Shown here one piece after another: positions 16,907-25,104 of a DNA stretch of 64,000 nucleotides (its first letter is position 1; each line of letters begins with the position of its first letter). The notes below the pieces were generated by a model. It was not told the origin of the DNA and did no database searches. It saw only the letters and a program-made list of their open reading frames with translations. The stretch is taken from contig NZ_CP133019.1 in assembly GCF_030866805.1 (NCBI RefSeq), forward strand, positions 1,736,001-1,800,000. Reading direction: 5' to 3'. This stretch comes from Microbacterium terrisoli (GTDB lineage: Bacteria; Actinomycetota; Actinomycetes; Actinomycetales; Microbacteriaceae). Made by a program: the position numbers and the translations under genes.

Positions 16907-17584
16907 TCAGGGTACGCGGACGGCTGGTTCCACGGCGGCCAGGTCATCCTCGATGCCGATGGCAGCCAGCCGCACGTCGCCCGCAAATCGGGCGCCGGGT
17001 CCCTGCAGCAGGCCGGCCTTGTAGCCGCCGAAGGTCACGGTGACATCGGCGGGCAGCACTGCCGGCTCGGGCACCGAGCCGTCGTCGGGGTGGATGCCGC
17101 TGGGGATGTCGACCGCGACGACAGCGGGGGCGTCGGGTCGACCGAGCAGCGGCAGAAGTTCGGCCACGATATCGCGGGCGACACCGCGCAGCGCGGGGCT
17201 CTCGACGGCGCCGGTCCCTAGGATGCCGTCCACGATGACGTCGGTGTCGCCTGCGGTGGCGACGATGTCAGACGCAGACACGGTTCGCGACCCGGCGTCC
17301 AGGGCTGCGGCGAGCCCGGCCTCGTGGGTGCGCGAGCCGAGCTCGGCGACCGTGACGCGGCATCCGCCCCCGGCCAGCTCCGCCCCGGCGAACAGGGCGT
17401 CGCCGCCGTTGTTGCCCGACCCCACCAGCAGCAGGACCCGGCCGGGGACGCCGCCGCGGACGGCGAGGAGATCGCGCACCGCTGCGGCCACTGCCGCCGC
17501 CGCTCGCGCCATGAGAGGCTCGCCGGCGGCCAAGTGCGGCGCCTCGGCGTCGCGTACCTGCTGTGCCGTGTAGCCCAGGCGCAT
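16907..17584 (-). CDS. nnrE: NAD(P)H-hydrate epimerase (YjeF N-terminal domain)
   Basis: 225 residues. The Rossmann-like YjeF_N domain shows GSGNNGGDALFAGAELA, VIVDGILGTGAVESP and VVAVDIPSGIHPDDG, the substrate and K+ binding motifs of NAD(P)HX epimerase. It interconverts the R and S forms of hydrated NAD(P)H for repair by the companion dehydratase. The dehydratase domain is not fused here and not seen nearby. Its stop is 10 bp from the convergent aldehyde dehydrogenase gene, and only two bases separate it from the upstream DUF262 gene, so the two are probably co-transcribed. Confidence 0.93.
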   Translation of the reverse strand: MRLGYTAQQVRDAEAPHLAAGEPLMARAAAAVAAAVRDLLAVRGGVPGRVLLLVGSGNNGGDALFAGAELAGGGCRVTVAELGSRTHEAGLAAALDAGSRTVSASDIVATAGDTDVIVDGILGTGAVESPALRGVARDIVAELLPLLGRPDAPAVVAVDIPSGIHPDDGSVPEPAVLPADVTVTFGGYKAGLLQGPGARFAGDVRLAAIGIEDDLAAVEPAVRVP

Positions 17585-17586
17585 GG

Positions 17587-19602
17587 CTACATCGCCGCCC
17601 CGATGTACGAGTACTTGATGAACACTTCAGGGGCAAGGCCTGCCTCGTCGAGCACTCCCTGCACGGCGGTGAGCATGTACTTCGAGTCCCATCCCATGTA
17701 GAGGAAGTTGGCGTCGTCGAGGTCGTCCCACTGGCCGTTCCAGGCCTTGGCCGAAAAGATCGGCCCGCCGTGACGCGCGCTGTAGGCGACGACGTCGGCG
17801 CGGGAGTCGGCCCACAAGCGCCGGAAGATGCGATTGAAGAGGTATTTCACGTCGTACACCTCCCAGTGCTCGCCGCGGTATTCGACATAGGCGAACTCGC
17901 GCTCCCAGCCGCGCGGCCACCCGCGCCGCCGCTTGGCATCGAGCACGGGGGTGAGGCCGTCGTCGTCGATCAGCGTCGTCAGCGGCCGCTGCCAGATCTG
18001 CAGCAGCGCGTCGGTCAGCGCGGCGGTGCGGGCGGCGATGGCCGCCGTGCTCCACACCTCGGTTTCGGCGAGATCACGGGTCAGCGAGATGGTGCTGCGG
18101 GCGTACGCCTCGCGCTTGTCGGGGAAAGATGCCGCGAACGCCTGCTCAGCGAGCGGCTGCTCGAGCAGCGTGAGGTTGCCGAGGGTCTGCGCGAGGGCCC
18201 GGAAGCTGTTCTGCTCGTCGTCGGTGAGGTCCTTCCAGGTGCGCGTGCCGCCGCCGGTCCACTCGTCCGACGGGGCAAGCGGAAAGACCTGCTCGACCTC
18301 CAGACCGACCGGGCTCTGGGCACCGGCCAGCCTGCCCAGCACATACGCGGCGTGCGGAAGGTCGCCGTACCGCAGCGCGACACGGATTCGTTCATCCGAG
18401 GGGGTGATGCGCGACAGGGCGTGCAGCAGATCCTGTGCCCCGGCCTCGCCCGCGCGGCACAGCCGGGCCACGAGCCGCTCGTTGGGGATGCCGACGATCT
18501 CGCGGCGCAGCAGCAGCGCCTGCACGTGCTCGAGCACCGCGATCAGCCCGGTGCGGCTGAGCTCGCCATGTGACCACTGCCGGTAGGCACGCAGCACGAG
18601 CGGATACATGCCCCGGCCGAACGTGTTCACATATGTGAGCTGCCGCGAGATCTCGACATCCTGCTCCTGTGACGGGTCCAGCAGCACCCGGTAGGCCTCG
18701 GCATACTCGAGCCACTCGGCGGCCCGCTCCTTCAGCGTGGCGAAATCGACCCGCGGCACCTGGGCGCGGAAGGCGTCGTAGACGCCGCGCTCACCGGCCA
18801 CTGTCATCTCGCGGCCGGTGGTCATGATGAGGTAGTGGCGCCAGAAGCCGGCGATCTGCTCGCCGGTGGCGCGCTCGATGGGCAGCCAGAACTCGTCTTC
18901 GACCTGTGTCTGCTGCGCGTGCGAGAGGCCCATCAGGATGTAGTTGTGGATCAGCTCGTGGTCGCGCAGCGGCTCGCCGGTCGAATTCAGGCTCTCGAAG
19001 ATCTGCTGCGCATTCGCACCGGCGCGCAGAGTGATCGACACGTGCTCCAGCTTCTGGATGCCGCGCCACACACGCTGCACGTCTTCTGGGCCGACCTGGC
19101 TGCGGAAGAACGCGTAGTTGTCATCGAACCGGGACTCCGTGCGGTCGCGGTCCGAAGGGCGCCAGTCGAGCACGACGTCTTCGAAGACGTCGGCCCATTC
19201 GCGGTGCGGGCGCAGTTTGGTGCGCGACGGGTCATCGGTGCGCACGAGGACGCGTGCCAGATCGTCGGCCAGCGCAGGGTCACTCTCGCGCACCGTGTGG
19301 TGCAGGGCTGCGATCAGCAGCATGAGGGTCGTCACGCGCTGCTGTCCGTCGATCAGCACCAGATCGGCCGCGTCCGAACGGGGTGCGGCTGCAGACAGGA
19401 TCGACCCGATGAAGTGCATCGCCCGCGTGTCGCTGTCGGCGGCTGCCCGCACGTCGGCCAGCAGCTGCTCGCACCCGCCGATGTCCCAGCGGTACTGCCG
19501 CTGATACACCGGCACCACGATCGTGGTCTGCGGCTGCGAAAGCCACGCGATGGTGTTCACGGCGGTGGCGTCGACGTTCGTGGCACTGCCCATTGCTGTC
19601 AT
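17587..19602 (-). CDS. DUF262 (GmrSD-like) protein with degenerate DUF1524/HNH region and extra C-terminal domain
   Basis: 671 residues. The DUF262 domain is intact: VPVYQRQYRWD near residue 35, LIDGQQRVTTL near 85 and FESLNSTGEPLRDHELIHNY near 210. Further on, LGNLTLL and FPDKREAY mark a DUF1524 region, but the usual E-H-I-x-P reads EQVFP, so the first histidine of the HNH triad is Gln, and the third Asn is not evident. A last stretch of about 110 residues matches nothing I recognise. GmrSD proteins are type IV restriction nucleases against modified phage DNA; this one may have lost cleavage. ATG 19602 is chosen; ATG 19644 is an alternative. nnrE follows two bases downstream. Confidence 0.8.
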   Translation of the reverse strand: MTAMGSATNVDATAVNTIAWLSQPQTTIVVPVYQRQYRWDIGGCEQLLADVRAAADSDTRAMHFIGSILSAAAPRSDAADLVLIDGQQRVTTLMLLIAALHHTVRESDPALADDLARVLVRTDDPSRTKLRPHREWADVFEDVVLDWRPSDRDRTESRFDDNYAFFRSQVGPEDVQRVWRGIQKLEHVSITLRAGANAQQIFESLNSTGEPLRDHELIHNYILMGLSHAQQTQVEDEFWLPIERATGEQIAGFWRHYLIMTTGREMTVAGERGVYDAFRAQVPRVDFATLKERAAEWLEYAEAYRVLLDPSQEQDVEISRQLTYVNTFGRGMYPLVLRAYRQWSHGELSRTGLIAVLEHVQALLLRREIVGIPNERLVARLCRAGEAGAQDLLHALSRITPSDERIRVALRYGDLPHAAYVLGRLAGAQSPVGLEVEQVFPLAPSDEWTGGGTRTWKDLTDDEQNSFRALAQTLGNLTLLEQPLAEQAFAASFPDKREAYARSTISLTRDLAETEVWSTAAIAARTAALTDALLQIWQRPLTTLIDDDGLTPVLDAKRRRGWPRGWEREFAYVEYRGEHWEVYDVKYLFNRIFRRLWADSRADVVAYSARHGGPIFSAKAWNGQWDDLDDANFLYMGWDSKYMLTAVQGVLDEAGLAPEVFIKYSYIGAAM

Positions 19603-19746
19603 CGTGCTGTCATCACTCTTCCGGTCAGGCGGCGGCGCGTGCACGCGCCCGCTCTACTCTATTCGGGCTCTCACGGGCCGCCACGGCGGCACGATGGGGC
19701 GGCCGCTTATTCACGGCGACGCGCCCTGGGCGGGCTCAGACCCCGG

Positions 19747-19764
19747 AGGTAGGCTTGCCTAAGT
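19747..19764 (+). promoter_or_regulatory. Candidate DtxR/IdeR-type iron box
   Basis: AGGTAGGCTTGCCTAAGT, whose core TAGGC-TT-GCCTA (19750-19761) is a perfect inverted repeat. On the minus strand it begins TTAGG and contains AGCCTA, matching about 11 of 19 positions of the DtxR/IdeR consensus. It lies about 50 bp before a gene that looks like an iron-dependent oxygenase. Confidence 0.5.
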
Positions 19765-19813
19765 CGGGCCTGTTAAAACGTGCTGGCCCCCTACGAAAGG
19801 CATGATTCTCATC

Positions 19814-20587
19814 ATGGGTTACATCAAGTCGGCGGCTCTCGAAGAGACCGGATACGTCGTCCTCGACAGCTACGACCAGGCGCTGGATCCCCAGGAGTGG
19901 CTCGACATCGAGTACGTCGATTGGAAGTCGTCGGGTGACACACGGTTCGCACCGCTGGCCAGCGCCAAGGGCGAAATCGAGTGCAACGGCTTCTGGAACC
20001 ACAAGCCGCCGCGCACCGACAAGGACGGCGTGTGGATCGATGCGCAGGTGGCCAAGGCGCCGAACCTCACGCGCCGTGCGCAGGAGCCGGGTGCCAACGT
20101 CGGCCGCTGCCGCGTCATCGAGTTGCAGCCGACCCCCTACGGCGACTGCCTGTACAACCTGCACCAGGACGACAACAACCGGCTGAACCCGGATGGCACC
20201 GGTTGGGTCGTTCGCGGCTTCTTCAACCTCACCGACGACAAGGACAGCTTCTTCGTCCTGCGCGAGAACCGCACCGACCCTCAAGGCGAGGTGCGCATCG
20301 CGCTGCCGGCCGGTGCGCAGCTGATCATCGACACGCAGCGCCTGTGGCACGCCACCACGCACCTGGGCAGTGAGCCCCGCTACAACCTGATCACGTCGTG
20401 GACCAGTGGTCCCGAACTGGATGCCTACATCGAGAAGTACAACGGCCGCAACCACGTCGACAGCGTCGAAGTCGACCAGGCGATCCTTGACGCCGGCTAT
20501 GTGGAGCAGGCGCGCAAGGACGCCGCCCGTGCCGCGTACTACGCCGCCAAGGGCCAGGCCGAGGTGCGCGCCATGAGCGAGGCGTGA
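19814..20587 (+). CDS. 2-oxoglutarate/Fe(II) oxygenase-like protein of unknown substrate
   Basis: 257 residues. A metal triad of the cupin-fold oxygenases can be traced: H-x-D in YNLHQDDNNR, a distal His in TQRLWHATTHLG, and the 2-oxoglutarate-anchoring Arg in SEPRYNLITSW. The order and spacing match the jelly-roll core. The substrate is unknown and the assignment rests on these motifs only. The C-terminal 50 residues are helical and charged. ATG 19802 is an alternative start, but its AAAGG lies too close. An iron-box-like palindrome sits upstream and a hairpin terminator follows. Confidence 0.55.
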   Translation: MGYIKSAALEETGYVVLDSYDQALDPQEWLDIEYVDWKSSGDTRFAPLASAKGEIECNGFWNHKPPRTDKDGVWIDAQVAKAPNLTRRAQEPGANVGRCRVIELQPTPYGDCLYNLHQDDNNRLNPDGTGWVVRGFFNLTDDKDSFFVLRENRTDPQGEVRIALPAGAQLIIDTQRLWHATTHLGSEPRYNLITSWTSGPELDAYIEKYNGRNHVDSVEVDQAILDAGYVEQARKDAARAAYYAAKGQAEVRAMSEA

Positions 20588-20603
20588 TCCGCTGAGACCG
20601 CAG

Positions 20604-20638
20604 GAGGGGGCTCTCGACATCGGGTCGGGAGCCCCCTC
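20604..20638 (+). terminator. Hairpin after the oxygenase-like gene
   Basis: A 10-bp perfect GC-rich stem (GAGGGGGCTC with GAGCCCCCTC) and a 15-base loop, without a T run. It is probably a terminator or an mRNA 3' stabiliser. Confidence 0.6.
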
Positions 20639-20797
20639 GTCGTGTGCGGGGCGCCGCAGCCCGCCGACACGCGAATGACAGGGTTGTGATTGCGCCGCGC
20701 ACCGGCGATAATGGCCGCAGACAACCGAACAGCACGCCGCCGGGGCGCAATCCGGTCAGGTCGTAGGGGAAGACGTACCTGACGAAACGGAGAGACC

Positions 20798-21301
20798 ATG
20801 GCGACGACACAGGCGCGTGGAGTGATACTCATCCACTCCGCGCCACGCGCGTTGTGCCCTCACCTCGAGTGGGCGGTGGGACGCGCACTCGGGCGTGCGA
20901 CGAGCTTCGAGTGGACCGACCAGCCGGTGCTCGCCGGTGCGCGGCGTGCCGAGTTCTATTGGGAAGGTCCCGCCGGCACCGGTGCGGCCTTGGCCACCGC
21001 CATGCGCGGCTGGGAGCATTTGCGCTTCGAGGTCACCGAGGACCCCTCGGCGCGCAACGACGGCGGTCGCTGGATGCACACGCCGGGCCTCGGCATCCAC
21101 TATGCGCAGACCGATGCCGCGGGCAACGTGGTCATCGGCGAGGACCGGCTGCGCTACGCGATGGATGTCGCAGCCGGCGATGTCTTCGAGCTCGAGCGCG
21201 AACTCCAGGTCGCGCTGGGGGCCGCATGGGACGAGGAGCTCGAGCCGTTCCGTCACGCCTCGGATGATGCCCCCGTCGTCTGGCTGCACAAGGTGGGCTG
21301 A
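20798..21301 (+). CDS. DUF3145 family protein
   Basis: 167 residues with features of the actinobacterial DUF3145 family: the opening GVILIHSAPRALCPHLEWA, then VLAGARRAEFYWEG and LRFEVTEDPS, ending AWDEELEPFRHASDDAPVVWLHKVG. The family is conserved in actinobacteria but has no established function. It often lies close to the fatty-acid synthase operon, as here, where fabF converges on it. A clear GGAGAG precedes the ATG. No signal peptide or membrane segment is seen. Confidence 0.9.
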   Translation: MATTQARGVILIHSAPRALCPHLEWAVGRALGRATSFEWTDQPVLAGARRAEFYWEGPAGTGAALATAMRGWEHLRFEVTEDPSARNDGGRWMHTPGLGIHYAQTDAAGNVVIGEDRLRYAMDVAAGDVFELERELQVALGAAWDEELEPFRHASDDAPVVWLHKVG

Positions 21302-21407
21302 CACATGTGAGAGACCTCGGGCGGCGCAGGCGCCACTACCGGTCATCGGAGGCCACTGTCCCGACGGACCTCATCCCGGAGACTGAGACCGCGAATCCCG
21401 CCCGATA

Positions 21408-21452
21408 CACGAAAGACGCCCCGCTGAGGCTTCCAGCGGGGCGTCTTTCGTG
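21408..21452. terminator. Bidirectional terminator between DUF3145 gene and fabF
   Basis: A perfect 19-bp stem (CACGAAAGACGCCCCGCTG and its complement) with a 7-base loop. A and T runs lie within the outer stem, so it can stop transcription from either side. It serves the fatty-acid operon and the DUF3145 gene. Confidence 0.9.
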
Positions 21453-21462
21453 CATCAGAGGG

Positions 21463-22701
21463 TCATGCCGTGGTGAAGGCCACCACCGCGTTGTGTCCGC
21501 CGAATCCGAACGAGTTGCTGATGGCCAGCTGGTCGCCGTCGCCGAGCGGGATCGTCGACCCCGACAGACGGAACGGCACCTCGGGGTCCTGTGTGGTCAG
21601 GTTGATCGTGGGCGGCGCCTGCCGCTCGCGCAGCGCGAGGATCGTGAAGACCGCCTCGAGGGCGCCGGTGCCGCCGAGCAGGTGGCCGGTGGACGCCTTG
21701 GTCGCCGAGACCGGGATCTCGTCGATCCGGTCACCGAAGACCTGCTTGAGTGCGCTGTACTCGTTCGGGTCGCCGACCGGAGTCGAGGTCGCGTGCGCGT
21801 TGATGTGCGTCACGTCGTCGGGTGAGGCATCGGCCACTTCCAGCGCCAGACGCACCGCGCGGGCGGCCCCGTGACCGTCGGGGTCGTTCGCGGTGATGTG
21901 ATACGAATCCGCGGTGACGCCGCCGCCCACCACGACCGCGTAGATCTTCGCCCCGCGTGCCTTCGCGTGCTCTTCGGTCTCGAGCACCAGTACCGCGGCG
22001 CCCTCACCCATGACGAAGCCGTCGCGGTCGATGCTGGCCGGGCGGGAGGCGTGGGCGGGGTCGTCGTTGCGGCGCGAGAGAGCCTGCATCGAGGCGAACG
22101 CCGCCATCGTGAGCGGGTGGATCGCCGACTCGGTGCCGCCGGCGATCACGACGTCGGCCAGTCCCGCCCGCAGGTGTTCGAACGCGTTGACGATCGACTC
22201 CGTGCTGGATGCGCAGGCGCTGGCGACGGTGCGTGCGAAGGCGCGGGCACCGAAGTGGAGCGAGAGATTGCCGGCGGCAGCGTTCGGCATCAGCATCGGA
22301 ACCGTCATGGGCATGACCCGACGCGGCCCCTTCTCGCGCAGAGTGTCCCAGGCATCCAGCAGCGTCCACAGGCCGCCGATGCCGGTCGCGAAGTCGACGC
22401 CGAGTCGGTCGGGGTCGACCTCGGGTGCGCCGGCATCCGCCCAGGCCTCCATCGCGGCGACCATCGCGAATTGGGAGGAGGGGTCCAGGCGCTTGGCCAT
22501 CGGGCGTGCCAGCACGGTGTCGGGTCGGACGGCGCCCTCGGCGGCGAATGTGACCGGCAGGTTGTACTTCTCGACCCATTCGTGCTCGAGGGTGCGGGTG
22601 CCGCTGACTCCGTTCAGCAGGGCGGACCAGCTCTCGGGCGCGGTGCCCCCCAGGGGGGACGAGGCGCCGATGCCGGTGACGACGATGCGGGACGTGCTCA
22701 T
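21463..22701 (-). CDS. fabF: Beta-ketoacyl-ACP synthase II
   Basis: 412 residues with a thiolase fold. The catalytic Cys lies in VASACASSTESI, the two His in NAHATSTPVGD and KASTGHLLGGTG, and the conserved Gly-rich C-terminus in SFGFGGHNA. It extends acyl-ACP with malonyl-ACP in fatty-acid elongation. It is the last gene of the fabD-fabH-acpP-fabF operon on the minus strand. GAGGAAT precedes the ATG. The 59-bp gap after acpP shows no terminator. Confidence 0.97.
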   Translation of the reverse strand: MSTSRIVVTGIGASSPLGGTAPESWSALLNGVSGTRTLEHEWVEKYNLPVTFAAEGAVRPDTVLARPMAKRLDPSSQFAMVAAMEAWADAGAPEVDPDRLGVDFATGIGGLWTLLDAWDTLREKGPRRVMPMTVPMLMPNAAAGNLSLHFGARAFARTVASACASSTESIVNAFEHLRAGLADVVIAGGTESAIHPLTMAAFASMQALSRRNDDPAHASRPASIDRDGFVMGEGAAVLVLETEEHAKARGAKIYAVVVGGGVTADSYHITANDPDGHGAARAVRLALEVADASPDDVTHINAHATSTPVGDPNEYSALKQVFGDRIDEIPVSATKASTGHLLGGTGALEAVFTILALRERQAPPTINLTTQDPEVPFRLSGSTIPLGDGDQLAISNSFGFGGHNAVVAFTTA

Positions 22702-22760
22702 GTGGGATTCCTCGGTAGGTGGGTTGGGCGGTGGGGGCGTTGTGCCCCCACCGGAAGGCG

Positions 22761-23009
22761 TCACGCCTGGTTCGACGAGATGAAGGTGACCGCGTCGCCG
22801 ACGGTCTTGAGGTTCTTGACCTCGTCGTCGGGGATGGTCACGCCGAACTTCTCCTCGGCGTTGACGACGATGGTCATCATCGAGATCGAGTCGATGTCGA
22901 GGTCGTCGGTGAACGACTTCTCCAGGGCGACCTCGTCGGCCGAGATGCCGGTCTCGTCCGTGACCAGCTCGGCAAGGCCGGCGAGGACCTCTTCGTTCGT
23001 GAATGCCAT
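22761..23009 (-). CDS. acpP: Acyl carrier protein
   Basis: 82 residues, acidic and helical. The phosphopantetheine-attachment serine lies in DLDIDSISMM, close to the DSL motif of ACP with Ile in place of Leu. It carries the growing acyl chain on a 4'-phosphopantetheine arm. AGGAG precedes the ATG. It lies between fabH and fabF as in other actinobacterial type II fatty-acid operons. Confidence 0.97.
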   Translation of the reverse strand: MAFTNEEVLAGLAELVTDETGISADEVALEKSFTDDLDIDSISMMTIVVNAEEKFGVTIPDDEVKNLKTVGDAVTFISSNQA

Positions 23010-23097
23010 TTCGTGCTCCTTTGTTGCGGTGTTCACTTCCGGGCCCACCGGCCTTGTGCGAGGGCCGTGGACAATTCTAGAGTCGGGCGTCTGCCGA

Positions 23098-24099
23098 TCA
23101 GGGGAGGACGACGACCTGGGCGCCGTACACCAGACCCGCACCGAACCCGATCTGCAGCGCGAGCCCACCCGATGCCTCGGGGTGCTCTTGCAGAAGACGG
23201 TGCGCGGCGAGCGGGATGGATGCCGCAGACGTGTTGCCGGTGGTCTCGATGTCGTTCGCGATGATGACCGTGTCGGGCAGCTTGAGCAGCTTGGCGAACT
23301 GGTCGACGATGCGCATGTTCGCCTGGTGCGGGATGAACGCGGTCAGGTCGTCGGCGCTGACCCCGGCGACCTCCAGCGCATTGCGGGCGACCTTGAGCAT
23401 CTCCCAGACGGCCCAGCGGAACACGCTCGGGCCCTCCTGCCGCAGAGTGGGCCAGGGCACCTTGCCGTCGCGGAACTCGGTCAGTGTGCTGTTCATGCCG
23501 ACCAGTCCGGCCCGCGAGCCGTCGGATCCCCAGACGGTGGGTGCGATTCCGGGAAAGTCGCTGGGACCGACGACGGCGGCCCCTGCCCCGTCGCCGAGCA
23601 GGAACGAGATGCTGCGGTCGGTCGGATCGACGATGTCGCTGAGCTTCTCGGCACCGACGACGACGGCGTAGTGTGCAACTCCGCCCCGGATCAGGGCATC
23701 GGCCTGCGCGACACCGTACGCGAAGCCTGCGCATGCGGCATTCAGGTCGTACGCGGCGGCGGGCGTGGCCCCGATGCGGTCGGCGACGATCGCCGACACC
23801 GACGGGGTCTGCTTGGGGTTGCTGATCGTGGCGATGATGACCGCGTCGATCTTGTCGGCGGCCACCCCTGAGCGCTCCACGGCTTCACGCGCCGCGTCTG
23901 TGGCCAGATCGATCGCGGTCGTGTCGTGGTTCGCGCGCACACGCGTGATGATTCCGGTGCGCTGGCGGATCCACTCGTCGCTGGAATTGATGGGTCCGAT
24001 GAGGTCGTCGTTGGGGATGACGTTCTCGCCGCGGGCTGCGCCGTACGCATAGATGCGGGTGTGCGCGGGCCCGGTGGGCTGGTTCAGCGTGATACTCAT
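23098..24099 (-). CDS. fabH: Beta-ketoacyl-ACP synthase III
   Basis: 333 residues. The catalytic triad is visible: Cys in NAACAGFAYG, His in IPHQANMRI and Asn in ANDIETTGNTSAAS. FabH starts fatty-acid synthesis by condensing an acyl-CoA primer with malonyl-ACP. In this family branched primers are likely, given the iso/anteiso lipids of Microbacteriaceae. Its ATG overlaps the fabD stop by four bases (ATGA), so the two are translationally coupled. Confidence 0.97.
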   Translation of the reverse strand: MSITLNQPTGPAHTRIYAYGAARGENVIPNDDLIGPINSSDEWIRQRTGIITRVRANHDTTAIDLATDAAREAVERSGVAADKIDAVIIATISNPKQTPSVSAIVADRIGATPAAAYDLNAACAGFAYGVAQADALIRGGVAHYAVVVGAEKLSDIVDPTDRSISFLLGDGAGAAVVGPSDFPGIAPTVWGSDGSRAGLVGMNSTLTEFRDGKVPWPTLRQEGPSVFRWAVWEMLKVARNALEVAGVSADDLTAFIPHQANMRIVDQFAKLLKLPDTVIIANDIETTGNTSAASIPLAAHRLLQEHPEASGGLALQIGFGAGLVYGAQVVVLP

Positions 24100-25019
24100 G
24101 CGGCGTCTCCGGTCAACAGGTTGGCGGCGGCCTCGAGGTCGTCGGGGGTTTTCACTGCCACGCTGGGCACTCCACGCAGGGCGCGCTTGGCGAGCCCGAT
24201 GAGAGTGCCGGCCGGCGCCAGTTCGATGATGCCGGTCACCCCGTTCTCGGCGAAGGACGCCATGCAGAGGTCCCAGCGTACGGGCGAGGCGATCTGCGCG
24301 ACCATCCGGTCGATCGCGGCGCGTCCGTGGGTGAGGGTGGATCCGTCGTGGTTGGACCACAGGGTCACGGTGGGGTCGGATGTCTCGACCGTGGCGGCCG
24401 CGGTGCGCAGGGTGTCGACGGCGGAAGCCATATAGCCGGTGTGGAATGCGCCTGCCACTTTCAGCGGGATGATCCGAGTGCCGCGCGGCGGTGAGGCGGC
24501 GAGTTCGGCCAGATCGCCCAGGGCGCCCGCAGCGACGATCTGCCCGCCGCCGTTGAAGTTCGCCGGGGTCAGCGAATGCTTCTCGAGGGCGCTGAGCACG
24601 TCCTGCTCGTCACCGCCGACGATCGCGCTCATGCCGGTCTGCGCCACGGCCGCGGCATCCGCCATCGCCCGTCCGCGGATGCCCACCAGTCGCAGCGCCT
24701 CATCGCTGGAGATCACCTCGGCGGCGGCGAGCGCTGCGAGTTCGCCGACGGAATGTCCGGCGACGCCCTGCGGTCGGGTGCCCGCGCGCTCGATCAGTGC
24801 GGCGTACGAGAGCAGGCTCGCCGCCACGATGAGGGGCTGGGCGATCTTCGTGTCGCGGATGCGATCGGCGTCCCACGAGGTGCCGGCGGCGACGAGGTCG
24901 ACCTGTGCTTTATCGGAGAAGGCCTGCAGGCGCTCTCGGGCGACCTCGGACTCGAGCCACGGGGCCAGGAAGCCGGGGGTCTGCGAGCCCTGGCCGGGGA
25001 AGACGGCGATGATCACCAT
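24096..25019 (-). CDS. fabD: Malonyl-CoA:ACP transacylase
   Basis: 307 residues. It opens with VIIAVFPGQGSQTPGF. The active-site Ser is in GHSVGELAALAAA, the His in VAGAFHTGYMA. It loads malonate from CoA onto ACP. ATG 25019 and GTG 25016 are adjacent start candidates. A CAGGAT hexamer six bases before the GTG would fit leaderless initiation there. It is the first gene of the fab operon, 85 bases downstream of fasR on the same strand. Confidence 0.96.
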   Translation of the reverse strand: MVIIAVFPGQGSQTPGFLAPWLESEVARERLQAFSDKAQVDLVAAGTSWDADRIRDTKIAQPLIVAASLLSYAALIERAGTRPQGVAGHSVGELAALAAAEVISSDEALRLVGIRGRAMADAAAVAQTGMSAIVGGDEQDVLSALEKHSLTPANFNGGGQIVAAGALGDLAELAASPPRGTRIIPLKVAGAFHTGYMASAVDTLRTAAATVETSDPTVTLWSNHDGSTLTHGRAAIDRMVAQIASPVRWDLCMASFAENGVTGIIELAPAGTLIGLAKRALRGVPSVAVKTPDDLEAAANLLTGDAA

Positions 25020-25060
25020 CCCATCCTGCCAAACCCGAGGACGTCCAACTGGCGGAGACG

Positions 25061-25087
25061 ACACAAGAATCCGCGAATCGTTTGTGT
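25061..25087. promoter_or_regulatory. Candidate operator between fasR and fabD
   Basis: An inverted repeat ACACAA-N15-TTGTGT (25061-25066 and 25082-25087) lies in the short gap before fabD. Inside it GAATC-CGC-GAATC is a direct repeat. The position suits a FasR site activating the fab operon, but no defined consensus is available to me. Confidence 0.3.
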
Positions 25088-25104
25088 GCGTAGCACAGCT
25101 TCGG

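Noticed and set aside
17587..19602. A defence island around the DUF262 gene
   Set aside because: The neighbours are nnrE, aldehyde dehydrogenase and an oxygenase-like gene. No second defence gene, integrase or repeat boundary is seen.
20604..20797. A small RNA or gene in the gap before the DUF3145 gene
   Set aside because: Apart from the hairpin, no structured or coding signal could be supported.
21871..23871. A 666-codon plus-strand frame
   Set aside because: It is antisense to fabF, acpP and fabH and has no recognisable motif.
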